Source: Alphaproteobacteria bacterium
GTDB lineage: Bacteria; Pseudomonadota; Alphaproteobacteria; Micropepsales; Micropepsaceae
DNA: 64,000 nucleotides
Direction: 5' to 3'
NCBI GenBank assembly: GCA_947473475.1
Contig: CANJBZ010000010.1
Span: forward strand, 1-64,000
Part shown: positions 45,033 through 54,547 of the stretch, in pieces
Position numbering within the stretch: the first letter of the stretch is position 1
Layout: each line of letters opens with the position of its first letter
Translations under genes and position numbers: made by a program
Notes under the pieces: generated by a model
Database searches by the model: none
Told to the model about the DNA's origin: nothing
Seen by the model: the letters and a program-made list of their open reading frames with translations, nothing else

Positions 45033-45356
45033 ATGAAATTTCGTCCTCTTGGCGACCGCGTGGTCGTCCGCCGCGTGAAGGAAGAGCAGAAGACCGCTGG
45101 CGGCATCATCATTCCGGAAACCGCCCAGGAGAAGCCGCAGGAAGGCGAGATTATCGCCGTCGGCCCCGGCGCGCTGGATGATTCCGGCAAGCGCGTGCCG
45201 CCTGAAGTAAAGGCTGGCGATTTCGTGCTGTTCGGCAAGTGGTCCGGCACCGAAGTGAAGATCGATGGCGAAGAACTCCTGATCATGAAGGAGTCCGACA
45301 TCATGGGCGTCGTCGAAGGCCGCACCGTCGCCAAGGGCGGCAAGAAGGCCGCTTAA
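45033..45356 (+). CDS. groES: co-chaperonin GroES
   Basis: 107 aa. [59 protein letters not shown] and [11 protein letters not shown] are classical. The mobile loop GGIIIP that docks on GroEL is intact. A Lys/Ala-rich end (VAKGGKKAA) makes it slightly longer than usual. GAGGAGA lies before the ATG. It is followed by a 97-bp palindromic repeat and then groEL, all downstream of the CIRCE site. Confidence 0.98.
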   Translation: MKFRPLGDRVVVRRVKEEQKTAGGIIIPETAQEKPQEGEIIAVGPGALDDSGKRVPPEVKAGDFVLFGKWSGTEVKIDGEELLIMKESDIMGVVEGRTVAKGGKKAA

Positions 45357-45363
45357 GGAACAG

Positions 45364-45460
45364 GTGAGTAGTGAACAGTGAGTAGTGAATAGGGAATCCG
45401 TCCCGACGCGCTGCTCCAATCACTACTCACTATTCACCACTCACTACTCCCTACTCACTG
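45364..45460. repeat. GTGAGTAGTGAACAGTGAG-type palindrome between groES and groEL
   Basis: The left arm (GTGAGTAGTGAACAGTGAGT with AGTGAATAGG) is an imperfect inverted repeat of the right arm (CACTACTCACTATTCACC with ACTCACTACTCCCTACTCAC) around GAATCCGTCCCGACGCGCTG. It fills nearly the whole groES-groEL gap and ends 13 bases before the groEL ribosome-binding site (AGGAG). Confidence 0.85.
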
Positions 45461-45461
45461 A

Positions 45462-47129
<1,668 letters not shown>

Positions 47130-47210
47130 TCCGCTGCGGGGCACAGCGCCCCGCGCGGATTACCCGCCGAAGCTCCGCAGGAGCGAAGGCGGGTTGATCC
47201 AAATGTTGTA

Positions 47211-47250
47211 AAAAGGGCCGGAGGAGCAATCCTCCGGCCCTTTTTGTTTC
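47211..47250 (+). terminator. Rho-independent terminator of groESL
   Basis: AAAAGGGCCGGAGGA and TCCTCCGGCCCTTTTT form a 15-bp stem around GCAA. The perfect inversion makes it able to act in both directions. Located about 80 bases after the groEL stop. Confidence 0.95.
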
Positions 47251-47327
47251 ACGCATGCCGTCTTTTCGACGCCACTCCAAGCCCTTAGAGTGACGGCGGT
47301 CTTGGGTGGGCGGCGATTCTGAACAGA

Positions 47328-48095
47328 GTGAGAATTTTGGGCCGTGGGCTGCGAACGCTCGCAATCCGCGTAGCTGGCGGCTTGGCGGTATTGCTCGTGC
47401 TGAGTTGGATTGTCGCCGGCTCAGAATCCTTTCAGGCCTGCCTGGATGGCGATGGCCGCGGAGTCGACGAAACCTCTTACGTAAAAGTGGCGTTGGCCGA
47501 TGCCGCCGCGCCCGGCGCCCTGCAATGCACCGGCGACTTTCTCGATCAAAACGAGCCGTTGATTCTTGCGCTGACCGCGCTCTCGCTGATGTTCTTCGGC
47601 TTTGCGGTTTGGGGCATCGGCACCCGCGTGCAGCGGGCGTTTCTGGCGCAAGTGCCGGCGCGGGCCGAGGCCGCACGTACCCGCTTTCGCGCGCAGACCG
47701 GGCTGGAGACGGTTCATCTCGACTCCCGGAACGGGCTGCGCCTCACCGTCAAGAACTTCGGTCCAACGGCGGCTCATAAAGTGAGGTTTGCGGCGTTGTG
47801 TTCGACGCAGCCGCCGAGCCAGAAGATGATCGCGGACGCTCCGTCCGAAGCAGTCCTGCTCACCCTCTTCTCCGGTCAAACCGTGACGATTGCGGTGTCA
47901 GGGGCTGACGCGATGGCGGCGCTCGAACGTGCGAAGACCGAAGGAACTCCTCTCTATGTCAGCGGCTGCATCCGCCATGTGGACGTTTATGGCCGCCACT
48001 GGCGCACGCACTTCTGCCGGATTTCTGCCCGCCCGGCAGAGGATCTCACGTTCGAACCGTTCGGTCCCTTCAACGATGAAATCCGCGAGGTCTGA
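47328..48095 (+). CDS. hypothetical membrane protein, 255 aa
   Basis: No family recognised. Two hydrophobic segments: IRVAGGLAVLLVLSWIVAG (residues about 13-31) and ALTALSLMFFGFAVWGIGT (about 80-98). Between them lies a Cys-containing loop (FQACLDGDG, LQCTGDF). After the second helix a basic stretch (RVQRAFLAQVPARAEAARTR) leads into a beta-rich soluble part with NGLRLTVKNFGPTAAHKV and three more Cys. Start is GTG 47328. It stands alone after the groESL terminator. Confidence 0.7.
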   Translation: MRILGRGLRTLAIRVAGGLAVLLVLSWIVAGSESFQACLDGDGRGVDETSYVKVALADAAAPGALQCTGDFLDQNEPLILALTALSLMFFGFAVWGIGTRVQRAFLAQVPARAEAARTRFRAQTGLETVHLDSRNGLRLTVKNFGPTAAHKVRFAALCSTQPPSQKMIADAPSEAVLLTLFSGQTVTIAVSGADAMAALERAKTEGTPLYVSGCIRHVDVYGRHWRTHFCRISARPAEDLTFEPFGPFNDEIREV

Positions 48096-48177
48096 GCTTT
48101 GGCGCGGCATCTCGCACCGGCCTTCGTGCTGACGCAAATTGCGGCTAGTTTGTTTCGCTCGCCACAGCTTGCGTGAT

Positions 48178-48747
48178 ATGCGCCGCTCTCGCTTTGCCGC
48201 GTTCGCCTTTGCCGTCACGGCCGCCTTATCGGCCGCGCCCGTGCTTGCGCCGCGCGCACAGACGTATCGCGTCGTGGACCTGGAGGCACTCGAACGCGCC
48301 GCCGAAGTCTCAATAGCGGACCGCATCGATACCGAGCGTGCGCGTCTGGCGCCCGGGGCGCCGCGTCTCACTGGCGATGCCGCGCTTAAGGCCATCGCCC
48401 ATCAGCGTTCCTATGACATGACGCATGGCGCAGCCTTCGCGCATGAGGACAGCGAGGGTCGTTTCGCCATCGCCGATAAGGTCCGCGCGCGCTTCGGTCC
48501 GTATGGCACGATGGGTGAAAACATCATGATGGAGCGCGATCCCGCCCGCGCCTTCGATGCCGAAGCGTTTGCGCGGCGCGCCGTGCAGGGCTGGATGAAC
48601 AGCGAAGGTCATCGCGAGAACATACTCTCCACCGCCTATGACCACAGCGGCGTCGGTGTCGCGATCAGAGGCGATTATGTCTACGCGACGCAGGTTTTCT
48701 GGGGGCCGCCCCGGCGGGCAAACACCAAAGCCAACCGGCATCCGTAG
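48178..48747 (+). CDS. exported CAP-domain (SCP-like) protein
   Basis: 189 aa with signal peptide (AAFAFAVTAALSAAPVLAPRAQ). The CAP fold is seen in ALKAIAHQRSYDMTHGAAFA, HEDSEGRFAIADKVR, GTMGENIMME, AVQGWMNSEGHRENIL and YDHSGVGVAI. The two His and two Glu of the CAP cavity (AFAHED, GENI, SEGHREN) are kept. Bacterial CAP proteins are exported and mostly uncharacterised; several bind cell-wall or sterol-like ligands. ATG 48178 begins the signal peptide; the frame upstream is not conserved. Convergent with the PEP-CTERM gene, 18 bases apart. Confidence 0.87.
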   Translation: MRRSRFAAFAFAVTAALSAAPVLAPRAQTYRVVDLEALERAAEVSIADRIDTERARLAPGAPRLTGDAALKAIAHQRSYDMTHGAAFAHEDSEGRFAIADKVRARFGPYGTMGENIMMERDPARAFDAEAFARRAVQGWMNSEGHRENILSTAYDHSGVGVAIRGDYVYATQVFWGPPRRANTKANRHP

Positions 48748-48765
48748 GATATCGTCCGTATACGG

Positions 48766-49323
48766 TTATTTTACGCACTTGCGGCGCCGCGCGGCGCCGG
48801 CGGCAACCAGCGCGCCAGCCAAAAGCGCCATGCTGGACGGCTCAGGAATGGCAGCGTGCGAAGGTCCGTCCGTAACCACGGAGCTACCGCCCGAATCGTT
48901 ATGCGGTCCGCCATCGTTCGGTCCCTGCCCGCCGGGCGAACCGCCTCTTGGATCGACCTCAAAATCACCGGGAACAATGTCATTGTTTAAAGGCAGATCG
49001 CTGAACACGGTGTGCTGCGCGGACGGATCGTTGCTTCCTGAACCGCCGGTATCATTGTTTTCGCCGCTTTCGTGTTGATCGCCCGGACTGCCGGATGTGC
49101 CGTTTTCGCCGCCATCGTTGTGGGGCGTGCCGCCCGCATGCGAATCCGGTGAACCCGCACCTTCGCCGTGTTCGCTGTTTCCGCCATTGGGCGAGAGCGA
49201 ATGCCATTTGCCGCCCTGATCGACCCAGCCCTCCCCGAAATTGGGAACGGCATAGGCCGCCGGCACTGCCAGAGACCACGAAGCCAAAAGAGCAAGACCA
49301 ACCAGAACGAAACGCACCTGCAC
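48766..49323 (-). CDS. PEP-CTERM sorting-domain protein
   Basis: 185 aa. Signal peptide (FVLVGLALLASWSLAVPAAYA), a long low-complexity middle of Gly, Asn, Ser, Asp and His (GGNSEHGEGAGSPDSHAGG and similar), and a C-terminal AIPEPSSMALLAGALVAAGA with AARRRK. That end is the tripartite PEP-CTERM signal (Pro-Glu-Pro, membrane helix, basic tail) cut by an exosortase. It should be exported and displayed or released, perhaps with exopolysaccharide. No exosortase in the window. The start is GTG 49323 or TTG 49326. Confidence 0.87.
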   Translation of the reverse strand: MQVRFVLVGLALLASWSLAVPAAYAVPNFGEGWVDQGGKWHSLSPNGGNSEHGEGAGSPDSHAGGTPHNDGGENGTSGSPGDQHESGENNDTGGSGSNDPSAQHTVFSDLPLNNDIVPGDFEVDPRGGSPGGQGPNDGGPHNDSGGSSVVTDGPSHAAIPEPSSMALLAGALVAAGAARRRKCVK

Positions 49324-49414
49324 CAATCCAATTTGATTGCGAGGTCACGCTACGCGAACTGTTGCGCCGCTCTAAATCGATTCAAATTTTAAGTTTAATT
49401 GTGGGCGATGTGGC

Positions 49415-49636
49415 TCAAAACGAACCACCGGTTTCGATCCATTCCGCCGCCCGACCGGCATAGTAACCATGATCGTGCCCAGGATGACGAAGCGCCAGAA
49501 CCCGAACCGCCGCATCGAAGGCGTGTTCATCGCCGCAGCCGGAGGCGCGCAATTCCGTGTACGTTCTCAGCAGGATACCCCGGCACTCCGTGCACGGCTC
49601 CTCATCGCAAAAACCAGCCAAGAACGCCTCCCCCAC
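49415..49636 (-). CDS. small conserved hypothetical protein, 73 aa
   Basis: CDEEPCTECRGILLRTYTEL, RASGCGDEHAFDAAVRVLAL, RHPGHDHGYYAGRAAEWIE. The leading CxxxxCxxC and the pattern R..LRASG...AF.AA..V...RHP...A..W resemble small proteins of alphaproteobacteria with no known role; the cysteines could bind zinc. GTG 49636 is the longest start, but GGGGAGG lies inside it, so TTG 49621 is perhaps the real start. It shares a 92-base leader region with the PEP-CTERM gene, which follows on the same strand. Confidence 0.55.
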   Translation of the reverse strand: MGEAFLAGFCDEEPCTECRGILLRTYTELRASGCGDEHAFDAAVRVLALRHPGHDHGYYAGRAAEWIETGGSF

Positions 49637-49728
49637 TTTTCTATTGAGCCGTACTTTTCCACTTTCGGTATCGTGGATGCTTTGATCGAAATCAAACTAC
49701 CGGCACCGCCGGTTATTTCGGCTTCGGT

Positions 49729-49757
49729 CATCACCTCCCCACGAGGGGGAGGTGATT
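49729..49757. repeat. short copy of the ileS-lspA palindrome
   Basis: TCATCACCTCCCC and GGGGGAGGTGATTGG form a tight inverted pair around ACGAG. The arms match the ends of the 80-bp palindrome at 23021-23100, without its centre. The rest of 49637-49789 shows no gene. Confidence 0.65.
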
Positions 49758-49789
49758 GGTGGAGTATGCGCGGCGCGTGTAAAGGGCGG

Positions 49790-50770
49790 CTAAACGAGGC
49801 CGGCAGTGACGTCATTGAACAACTCGTCGACGGAGAACTTCCTCGGGATCATGCCGGTACGGAAGGCATAGTCGATCACCACCTCGATATTGTGGCGGTT
49901 GGCTTCCAGCCCGAACGGGGTAAAGGCCGCGTTCGCCGGGGTTTCGTTCGCAACCCGTTTGGACTCGGCCATCATGCGCCACACTTCCCGCACGGCCTGC
50001 GGGTCCGAGCGCGTGAGGTCTTCCTTGACGGCGACCATGTGGTTGATCTGGATCGCGCCGCCATGCTTGGCCTGCCAGGCTTTCGCCGCGCCTTCCGGAT
50101 CGGGAATGACCGTCTTGATGCGCGGATCGTCGATGGGGTCGGTCTGGATCGCATCGACTTCGCCGCGAAACAGCATCTCCTTCAAATCCTGCTGCGGGAT
50201 CATGGTGACGTTCGGCGGATCGCGCCATTCGGGCACGTTCGGCTTTTGCCAGGCAAACCATTTGATCTTGCTGACATCGACGCCGTAATCGTCCGCCAGG
50301 ATGCCGCGCAACCAGGACGGCGTCGTCGCCGTATACAGACGAACGCCGACGCGGGCGCCTTCCAAATCCTTCGGCTTCATCACGCCGCGTTTGGCATCGT
50401 ACATCAGGAACGGGTGCTGAAAGCGGCTGAGATTGACGGCCGGCAAAAGCACCAGCTTGCGGCCATAGGTCTTGGCTTGCAGGAAGGTCACCAGCGACAG
50501 TTCGGTGACGTCGAATTCCATCGCCACCGAGCGGGCAAAGGCTGAAGCAGGTGTCGGCACTTTGGCGAAGTCGAGCGCGACCGATGGTGACTTCACCGCG
50601 CCGCTGTAAAGTGCATGCGTGTGCGGATAATCCCCAATCATACTCCAGAATTTCTTGCCGCCCGCGGCCGCTGCGTTCGCACCGCCAACGCGGTTCAGGG
50701 ACAGCGCCGCGCCGGTTGCCGCGAGCCCTTTCAAAATGTGGCGTCTGGTTGTCATGGCGTTGATTGTCAT
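49790..50770 (-). CDS. Tat-exported periplasmic solute-binding-like protein
   Basis: 326 aa. The twin-arginine signal TTRRHILKGLAATGAALSL leads to a type II periplasmic-binding fold (ALDFAKVPTPASAFARSVAM, LEGARVGVRLYTATTPSWLR, RGEVDAIQTDPIDDPRIKTV). The closest family by pattern is the ABC/NMT1-type binding proteins that databases also label 4,5-dihydroxyphthalate decarboxylase-like. No permease or ATPase gene is adjacent, so it is an orphan. Its ATG overlaps the upstream stop (ATGA). Ligand unknown; an aromatic acid is possible given the divergent molybdenum hydroxylase. Confidence 0.8.
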   Translation of the reverse strand: MTINAMTTRRHILKGLAATGAALSLNRVGGANAAAAGGKKFWSMIGDYPHTHALYSGAVKSPSVALDFAKVPTPASAFARSVAMEFDVTELSLVTFLQAKTYGRKLVLLPAVNLSRFQHPFLMYDAKRGVMKPKDLEGARVGVRLYTATTPSWLRGILADDYGVDVSKIKWFAWQKPNVPEWRDPPNVTMIPQQDLKEMLFRGEVDAIQTDPIDDPRIKTVIPDPEGAAKAWQAKHGGAIQINHMVAVKEDLTRSDPQAVREVWRMMAESKRVANETPANAAFTPFGLEANRHNIEVVIDYAFRTGMIPRKFSVDELFNDVTAGLV

Positions 50771-51444
50771 GGTGTTGTGCCCCTCATGCCGCGAATTGTC
50801 CAAGGCAGCGCGCGCAGGAATTGGATCGCCTGCGCCGCGCCGTCGGTGACGGTTTCCGGATAGGTCACCCGGTATTTGACCATCCATTTTCCGCCCACCA
50901 TGGAAAACAGATGAAGTTGTGAGCGCACCTTCTGCACGGCGCCGAAGAAATCTTCGTTGTAGCGGAAGCTTGCGAGCGTGCCCGGCTGGCTGAAGCCGCG
51001 CTCGTCATGCGAGGTGATACCTTCGTCCAGAATTTCAGCGTTGCGATGCACTTCAAGAACGCCCATTTCCTCGTCGGCGAAGAGCTGCTCGGTCAACATG
51101 AAAAGCGCGCCGGCCACATCGTCTTTCGGCAGCGATTGCACCAGCGCCGACCCGATATCCAACGGCACGGGATAGACGTAAATCGTGATCGCGACGCTCT
51201 CTTTACCGTTCTTGTCCTGAATGTAGGTGGCGCTTTCGTCCGTACGTTCGGAATTGTAGCTGATGACGTCGGCGCGTTTGAAATCGCCCACGCTTTCCGG
51301 AAACACCATGCCCGACGCGTCCTGGGTGTACGGTCCCATGACGTCCACGTCCTTGGGGTCCGGATAATAGGCTGCCTGCGCCGCCGGCATGCCGCCCGCC
51401 AACAACAGCCCGCACAGCCCCAAAGCCGCACCGCGAAAATGCAC
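50767..51444 (-). CDS. exported protein of unknown function, 225 aa
   Basis: Signal peptide FRGAALGLCGLLLAGGMPAAQA, then YYPDPKDVDVMGPYTQDASG, GDFKRADVISYNSERTDESA, SVAITIYVYPVPLDIGSAL and VGGKWMVKYRVTYPET. No family recognised; it looks beta-rich and soluble. The most likely start is GTG 51444, which places the signal peptide at the front; the long open frame upstream has no export signal and lies in the region shared with the divergent operon. Coupled to the solute-binding gene by an ATGA overlap. Confidence 0.72.
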   Translation of the reverse strand: MHFRGAALGLCGLLLAGGMPAAQAAYYPDPKDVDVMGPYTQDASGMVFPESVGDFKRADVISYNSERTDESATYIQDKNGKESVAITIYVYPVPLDIGSALVQSLPKDDVAGALFMLTEQLFADEEMGVLEVHRNAEILDEGITSHDERGFSQPGTLASFRYNEDFFGAVQKVRSQLHLFSMVGGKWMVKYRVTYPETVTDGAAQAIQFLRALPWTIRGMRGTTP

Positions 51445-51724
51445 CTGAACTGCCCCTATAACCGTGGTCCGCCCGCATCTTAGCAAATGCTTAGCTCTGG
51501 ACCAATTCGGAGCTGCAGCGCGGTTTCGAACGTTGCCCCTGCGGTGGGTCCGCGTTGCGGCGCCATCTCCAGCCACTTTTCCCGCCAAGCGCATGCACAA
51601 ATGCGTTGGCGGGGCCGATAAAACCCACCCCAGCCGCGACAAATACGGCTTGGCCGTGCTAGAAGCGGCCCTTCGAGGGGCTTCGGCCCCCCGCACGTAC
51701 TTTGCCGCCGGAAGGGATGGGTCC

Positions 51725-52192
51725 ATGGCTGAAAAATTCACTCTGCGGGTTAACGGTTCCGATCACACGATCGAGGCCGATCCCGACATGCCGCTGCTGT
51801 ACGCGTTGCGCGACGATCTTGGGATGTCCAATCCTCATTTCGGCTGCGGCTTGTCGCAATGCGGCGCCTGCACCGTGCATGTCGATGGCGTGGCGACTCG
51901 CTCCTGCGTCACGCCGGTCTCGCGCGTCGCGGGCCATGACGTGGTGACGCTCCAGGGTCTGGGCACACCTGAAAAACCCCATCCGCTGCAAACTGCCTAT
52001 GTCGAAGAGCAAGTCGTGCAATGCGGCTATTGCCTGAACGGCTGGGTCATGACCGCGGCCGCCTTCCTGAACAAAACCAAGAAGCCGACAGACGGACAAA
52101 TTCGCGAGGCGCTGACGGGGCTGAAATGCCGCTGCGGCACCCACACGGCGATCATGCGCGCGGTTAAGCGCGCCGCCGACAAGATGGCTTGA
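51725..52192 (+). CDS. 2Fe-2S subunit of a molybdenum hydroxylase
   Basis: 155 aa, close to IorA of isoquinoline 1-oxidoreductase. Two [2Fe-2S] clusters: the ferredoxin-like HFGCGLSQCGACTVHVDG with RSCVTPV, and the helical-domain VVQCGYCLNGWVM with KCRCGTH. It carries electrons from the molybdenum site to an external acceptor. ATG 51725 gives the standard N-terminus (MAEKFTLRVNG); the longer frame upstream has no conservation. 12 bases before the large subunit, so the two form one operon, divergent from the solute-binding pair. Confidence 0.93.
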   Translation: MAEKFTLRVNGSDHTIEADPDMPLLYALRDDLGMSNPHFGCGLSQCGACTVHVDGVATRSCVTPVSRVAGHDVVTLQGLGTPEKPHPLQTAYVEEQVVQCGYCLNGWVMTAAAFLNKTKKPTDGQIREALTGLKCRCGTHTAIMRAVKRAADKMA

Positions 52193-52204
52193 GGGAGGGC
52201 TAAG

Positions 52205-54475
52205 ATGAACACGATCACCGATCTTTCCCGGCGCGGCGTGCTGCAGAACACGGGCGCGCTTTTCGTGGCTTTCTCTATGGCCGATGCAGGCGCCGCAATG
52301 GCAGCCGCCGCGACCGCCGACGGCAGGCCGCCACTGCTGCCGACCGAGCTTGATTCGTGGATTTCGATTTCCCGCGAAGGCATGGTCACCGTCTATTTCG
52401 GCAAGATCGACGGCGGCCAGGGCACCGATCTGGCCATGGTGCAGATCGTCGCCGAAGAAATGGATATGCCGGTGAAGAATGTCGGCATCGTCCAAGGCGA
52501 TACCGCCCGTACCGTGAACCAGGGCGGCGCTTCGGGCAGCACCGGCGTGCGCTTTGCGGGTGCGGCTCTCCGGCAAGCGGGCGCCGAAGCCCGCCGCGTG
52601 CTGGTGAATCGCGCCGCCGAAAAGCTCGGCGTGCCGGCCGAGCGTTTGACGGTCACCGACGGCGTCGTATCCATGATGGGCGATCCGTCGAAGAAGATCA
52701 GCTACGCTGAAATCATGAATGGCGGCTTTTTCCATTCGGAGATCGGCTGGAACAAGCAATACGGCAACCCGCTGGCGCTGACGTCGCCCGCTAAGCCCAA
52801 ATCCCCGAAGGACTACAAGGTCGTCGGCACCTCGCCGCCGCGCCTGGACGTCCATGGCAAGGTGTTCGGCACCACCCCGTGGGTGCAGGACATCCGCGTC
52901 GAAGGCATGCTGCACGGCCGCATGATTCGTCCCTCGATTGCGGGAGCATCGGTCGTCGCGGTCGATGAATCCTCGATCGCTAATATTCCGGGCGCCAAAG
53001 TTGTCCGCAAAGGCGATTTCCTAGGCGTCGTCGCGCCCAAGGAATGGGACGCCATCAAGGCGTCGCAGTCGCTGAAAGTGACGTGGTCGCAAGTGGCCGA
53101 TCCTTTCCCGGATCAGGCCCAGCTTTACGAGCACATTCGCAAGGCCCCGATCAGCAAATCCGACGAACAGAAGAAGGGCGACATCGACGCGGGCTTCGCC
53201 AAAGCCGCCAAGATCGTCGAGGCCGAATATGAATGGCCGTTCCAATCCCATGCCAGCATGGGTCCGGGCTGCGCCGTCGCCGATGTGAAAGCGGACGGCA
53301 CGACGACGATCTGGACGGGCACGCAGAAGCCCCACTTCGCGGCGCAGGGCGTTGCCGGCTGCCTCGGCGTCCCCGTCGAAAAAGTACACGCGATCTGGGT
53401 CACGGGCCCTGGCTCTTACGGCCGCAACGATGCGGGCGATGTCACCATGGACGCCGCCGTCATGTCGCAACTCACCGGCAAGCCGGTGCGCGTGCAGTAC
53501 ATGCGCTACGAAGGCCATGGCTGGGATCCGAAAGCCCCGGCCTCTGTGCACCGCGCGCGTGCTGCGCTCGATGCGAACGGCAATGTGCTGGCTATCGATT
53601 TTGTGTCGAAGGGCTTCTCGCGTATCGAGACCAATTCGACGGAAGCCGAGCCGGGCGACACGCTGGCCGGGATGCTTCTCGGGCACAAATCTGCGCGGAC
53701 GCAGGCGTTCAACCTGCCGGAAAACGCCTACACCTTCGAAAACAAGCGGCTTGCGTGGGAAACCGTGGCCGCCCTGCTTCCCGGCCCCTCGCCGCTGCGC
53801 ACCTCGCACATGCGCGATCCGCTGGGACCGCAAATCGCCTTCGCCAATGAATCCTTCATTGACGAAGTGGCGTTCGCGGCGAACGCCGACCCGGTGGAAT
53901 TCCGCCTGAAGTATCTGAGCCAAGAGCGAGACCGCGCCGTCGTTCAGGCTGCGGCGGAAAAAGCCGGATGGAAGCCGGGCAAAGCGGGCGCCCGCCGCAC
54001 GCAGCGGGGCGACATCGTCACCGGGCGCGGCGTTGCCTATTCGCAGCGCACCGGCACAATGGTCGCCATCGTCGCGGATGTCGAAGTGAACACGAAGACG
54101 GGCGCGCTGCGCGTGCCGCGTGTCACCGTTGCGCATGATTGCGGCTGCATCGTCAATCCCGATGCGCTTCGCCGCGTGATCGAAGGCAACGTCGTGCAAG
54201 GCCTGTCGCGTTCGATCCACGAAGAAGTGCAGTTCGACCGCAAGAACGTGCGCAGCGTCGATTGGCTGACCTATCCGATCGTGGACATCACGGAAGCACC
54301 GCCGCAGATCGACATCGTGCTGCTGAACCATCCCGACGCGATGTCGACGGGTGCTGGTGAAGCCACCATGCGTCCGCTGGCGGCAGCCATCAACAACGCG
54401 ATCTTCGAAGCAACCGGTTCGCGCATTCGCCGCGCGCCGCTGACGCCGCAACGGATTCGCACCTCGACTGTGTAA
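52205..54475 (+). CDS. Tat-exported molybdopterin-binding subunit (IorB type)
   Basis: 756 aa. A twin-arginine-like signal (LSRRGVLQNTGALFVAFSM) fits the isoquinoline 1-oxidoreductase branch, which works in the periplasm. TVYFGKIDGGQGTDLAMVQI, GGASGSTGVRFAGAALRQAG, KVFGTTPWVQDIRVEGMLHG, WTGTQKPHFAAQGVAG, GSYGRNDAGDVTMDAAVM and GAGEATMRPLAAAINNAIF show the xanthine-dehydrogenase-type Mo domains, with the catalytic Glu in GAGE. No FAD subunit or cytochrome is in the operon. Substrate probably an N-heterocycle or aldehyde; not determined. Confidence 0.92.
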   Translation: MNTITDLSRRGVLQNTGALFVAFSMADAGAAMAAAATADGRPPLLPTELDSWISISREGMVTVYFGKIDGGQGTDLAMVQIVAEEMDMPVKNVGIVQGDTARTVNQGGASGSTGVRFAGAALRQAGAEARRVLVNRAAEKLGVPAERLTVTDGVVSMMGDPSKKISYAEIMNGGFFHSEIGWNKQYGNPLALTSPAKPKSPKDYKVVGTSPPRLDVHGKVFGTTPWVQDIRVEGMLHGRMIRPSIAGASVVAVDESSIANIPGAKVVRKGDFLGVVAPKEWDAIKASQSLKVTWSQVADPFPDQAQLYEHIRKAPISKSDEQKKGDIDAGFAKAAKIVEAEYEWPFQSHASMGPGCAVADVKADGTTTIWTGTQKPHFAAQGVAGCLGVPVEKVHAIWVTGPGSYGRNDAGDVTMDAAVMSQLTGKPVRVQYMRYEGHGWDPKAPASVHRARAALDANGNVLAIDFVSKGFSRIETNSTEAEPGDTLAGMLLGHKSARTQAFNLPENAYTFENKRLAWETVAALLPGPSPLRTSHMRDPLGPQIAFANESFIDEVAFAANADPVEFRLKYLSQERDRAVVQAAAEKAGWKPGKAGARRTQRGDIVTGRGVAYSQRTGTMVAIVADVEVNTKTGALRVPRVTVAHDCGCIVNPDALRRVIEGNVVQGLSRSIHEEVQFDRKNVRSVDWLTYPIVDITEAPPQIDIVLLNHPDAMSTGAGEATMRPLAAAINNAIFEATGSRIRRAPLTPQRIRTSTV

Positions 54476-54495
54476 GCGATCCATCGCGGGAATAA

Positions 54496-54535
54496 AAATG
54501 CGGCGCAGCCCGAAAGGACTGCGCCGCATTTCTTT
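54496..54535 (+). terminator. Rho-independent terminator of the molybdenum hydroxylase operon
   Basis: AAATGCGGCGCAG and CTGCGCCGCATTT form a perfect 13-bp stem around CCCGAAAGGA, followed by CTTT. It also lies just after the stop of the convergent phosphoesterase frame. Confidence 0.92.
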
Positions 54536-54547
54536 GAAGCGACCGGT

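Noticed and set aside
51659-54529. Two long minus-strand frames over the molybdenum hydroxylase genes
   Set aside because: Both are antisense to the 2Fe-2S and molybdopterin subunits, whose cofactor motifs are complete.
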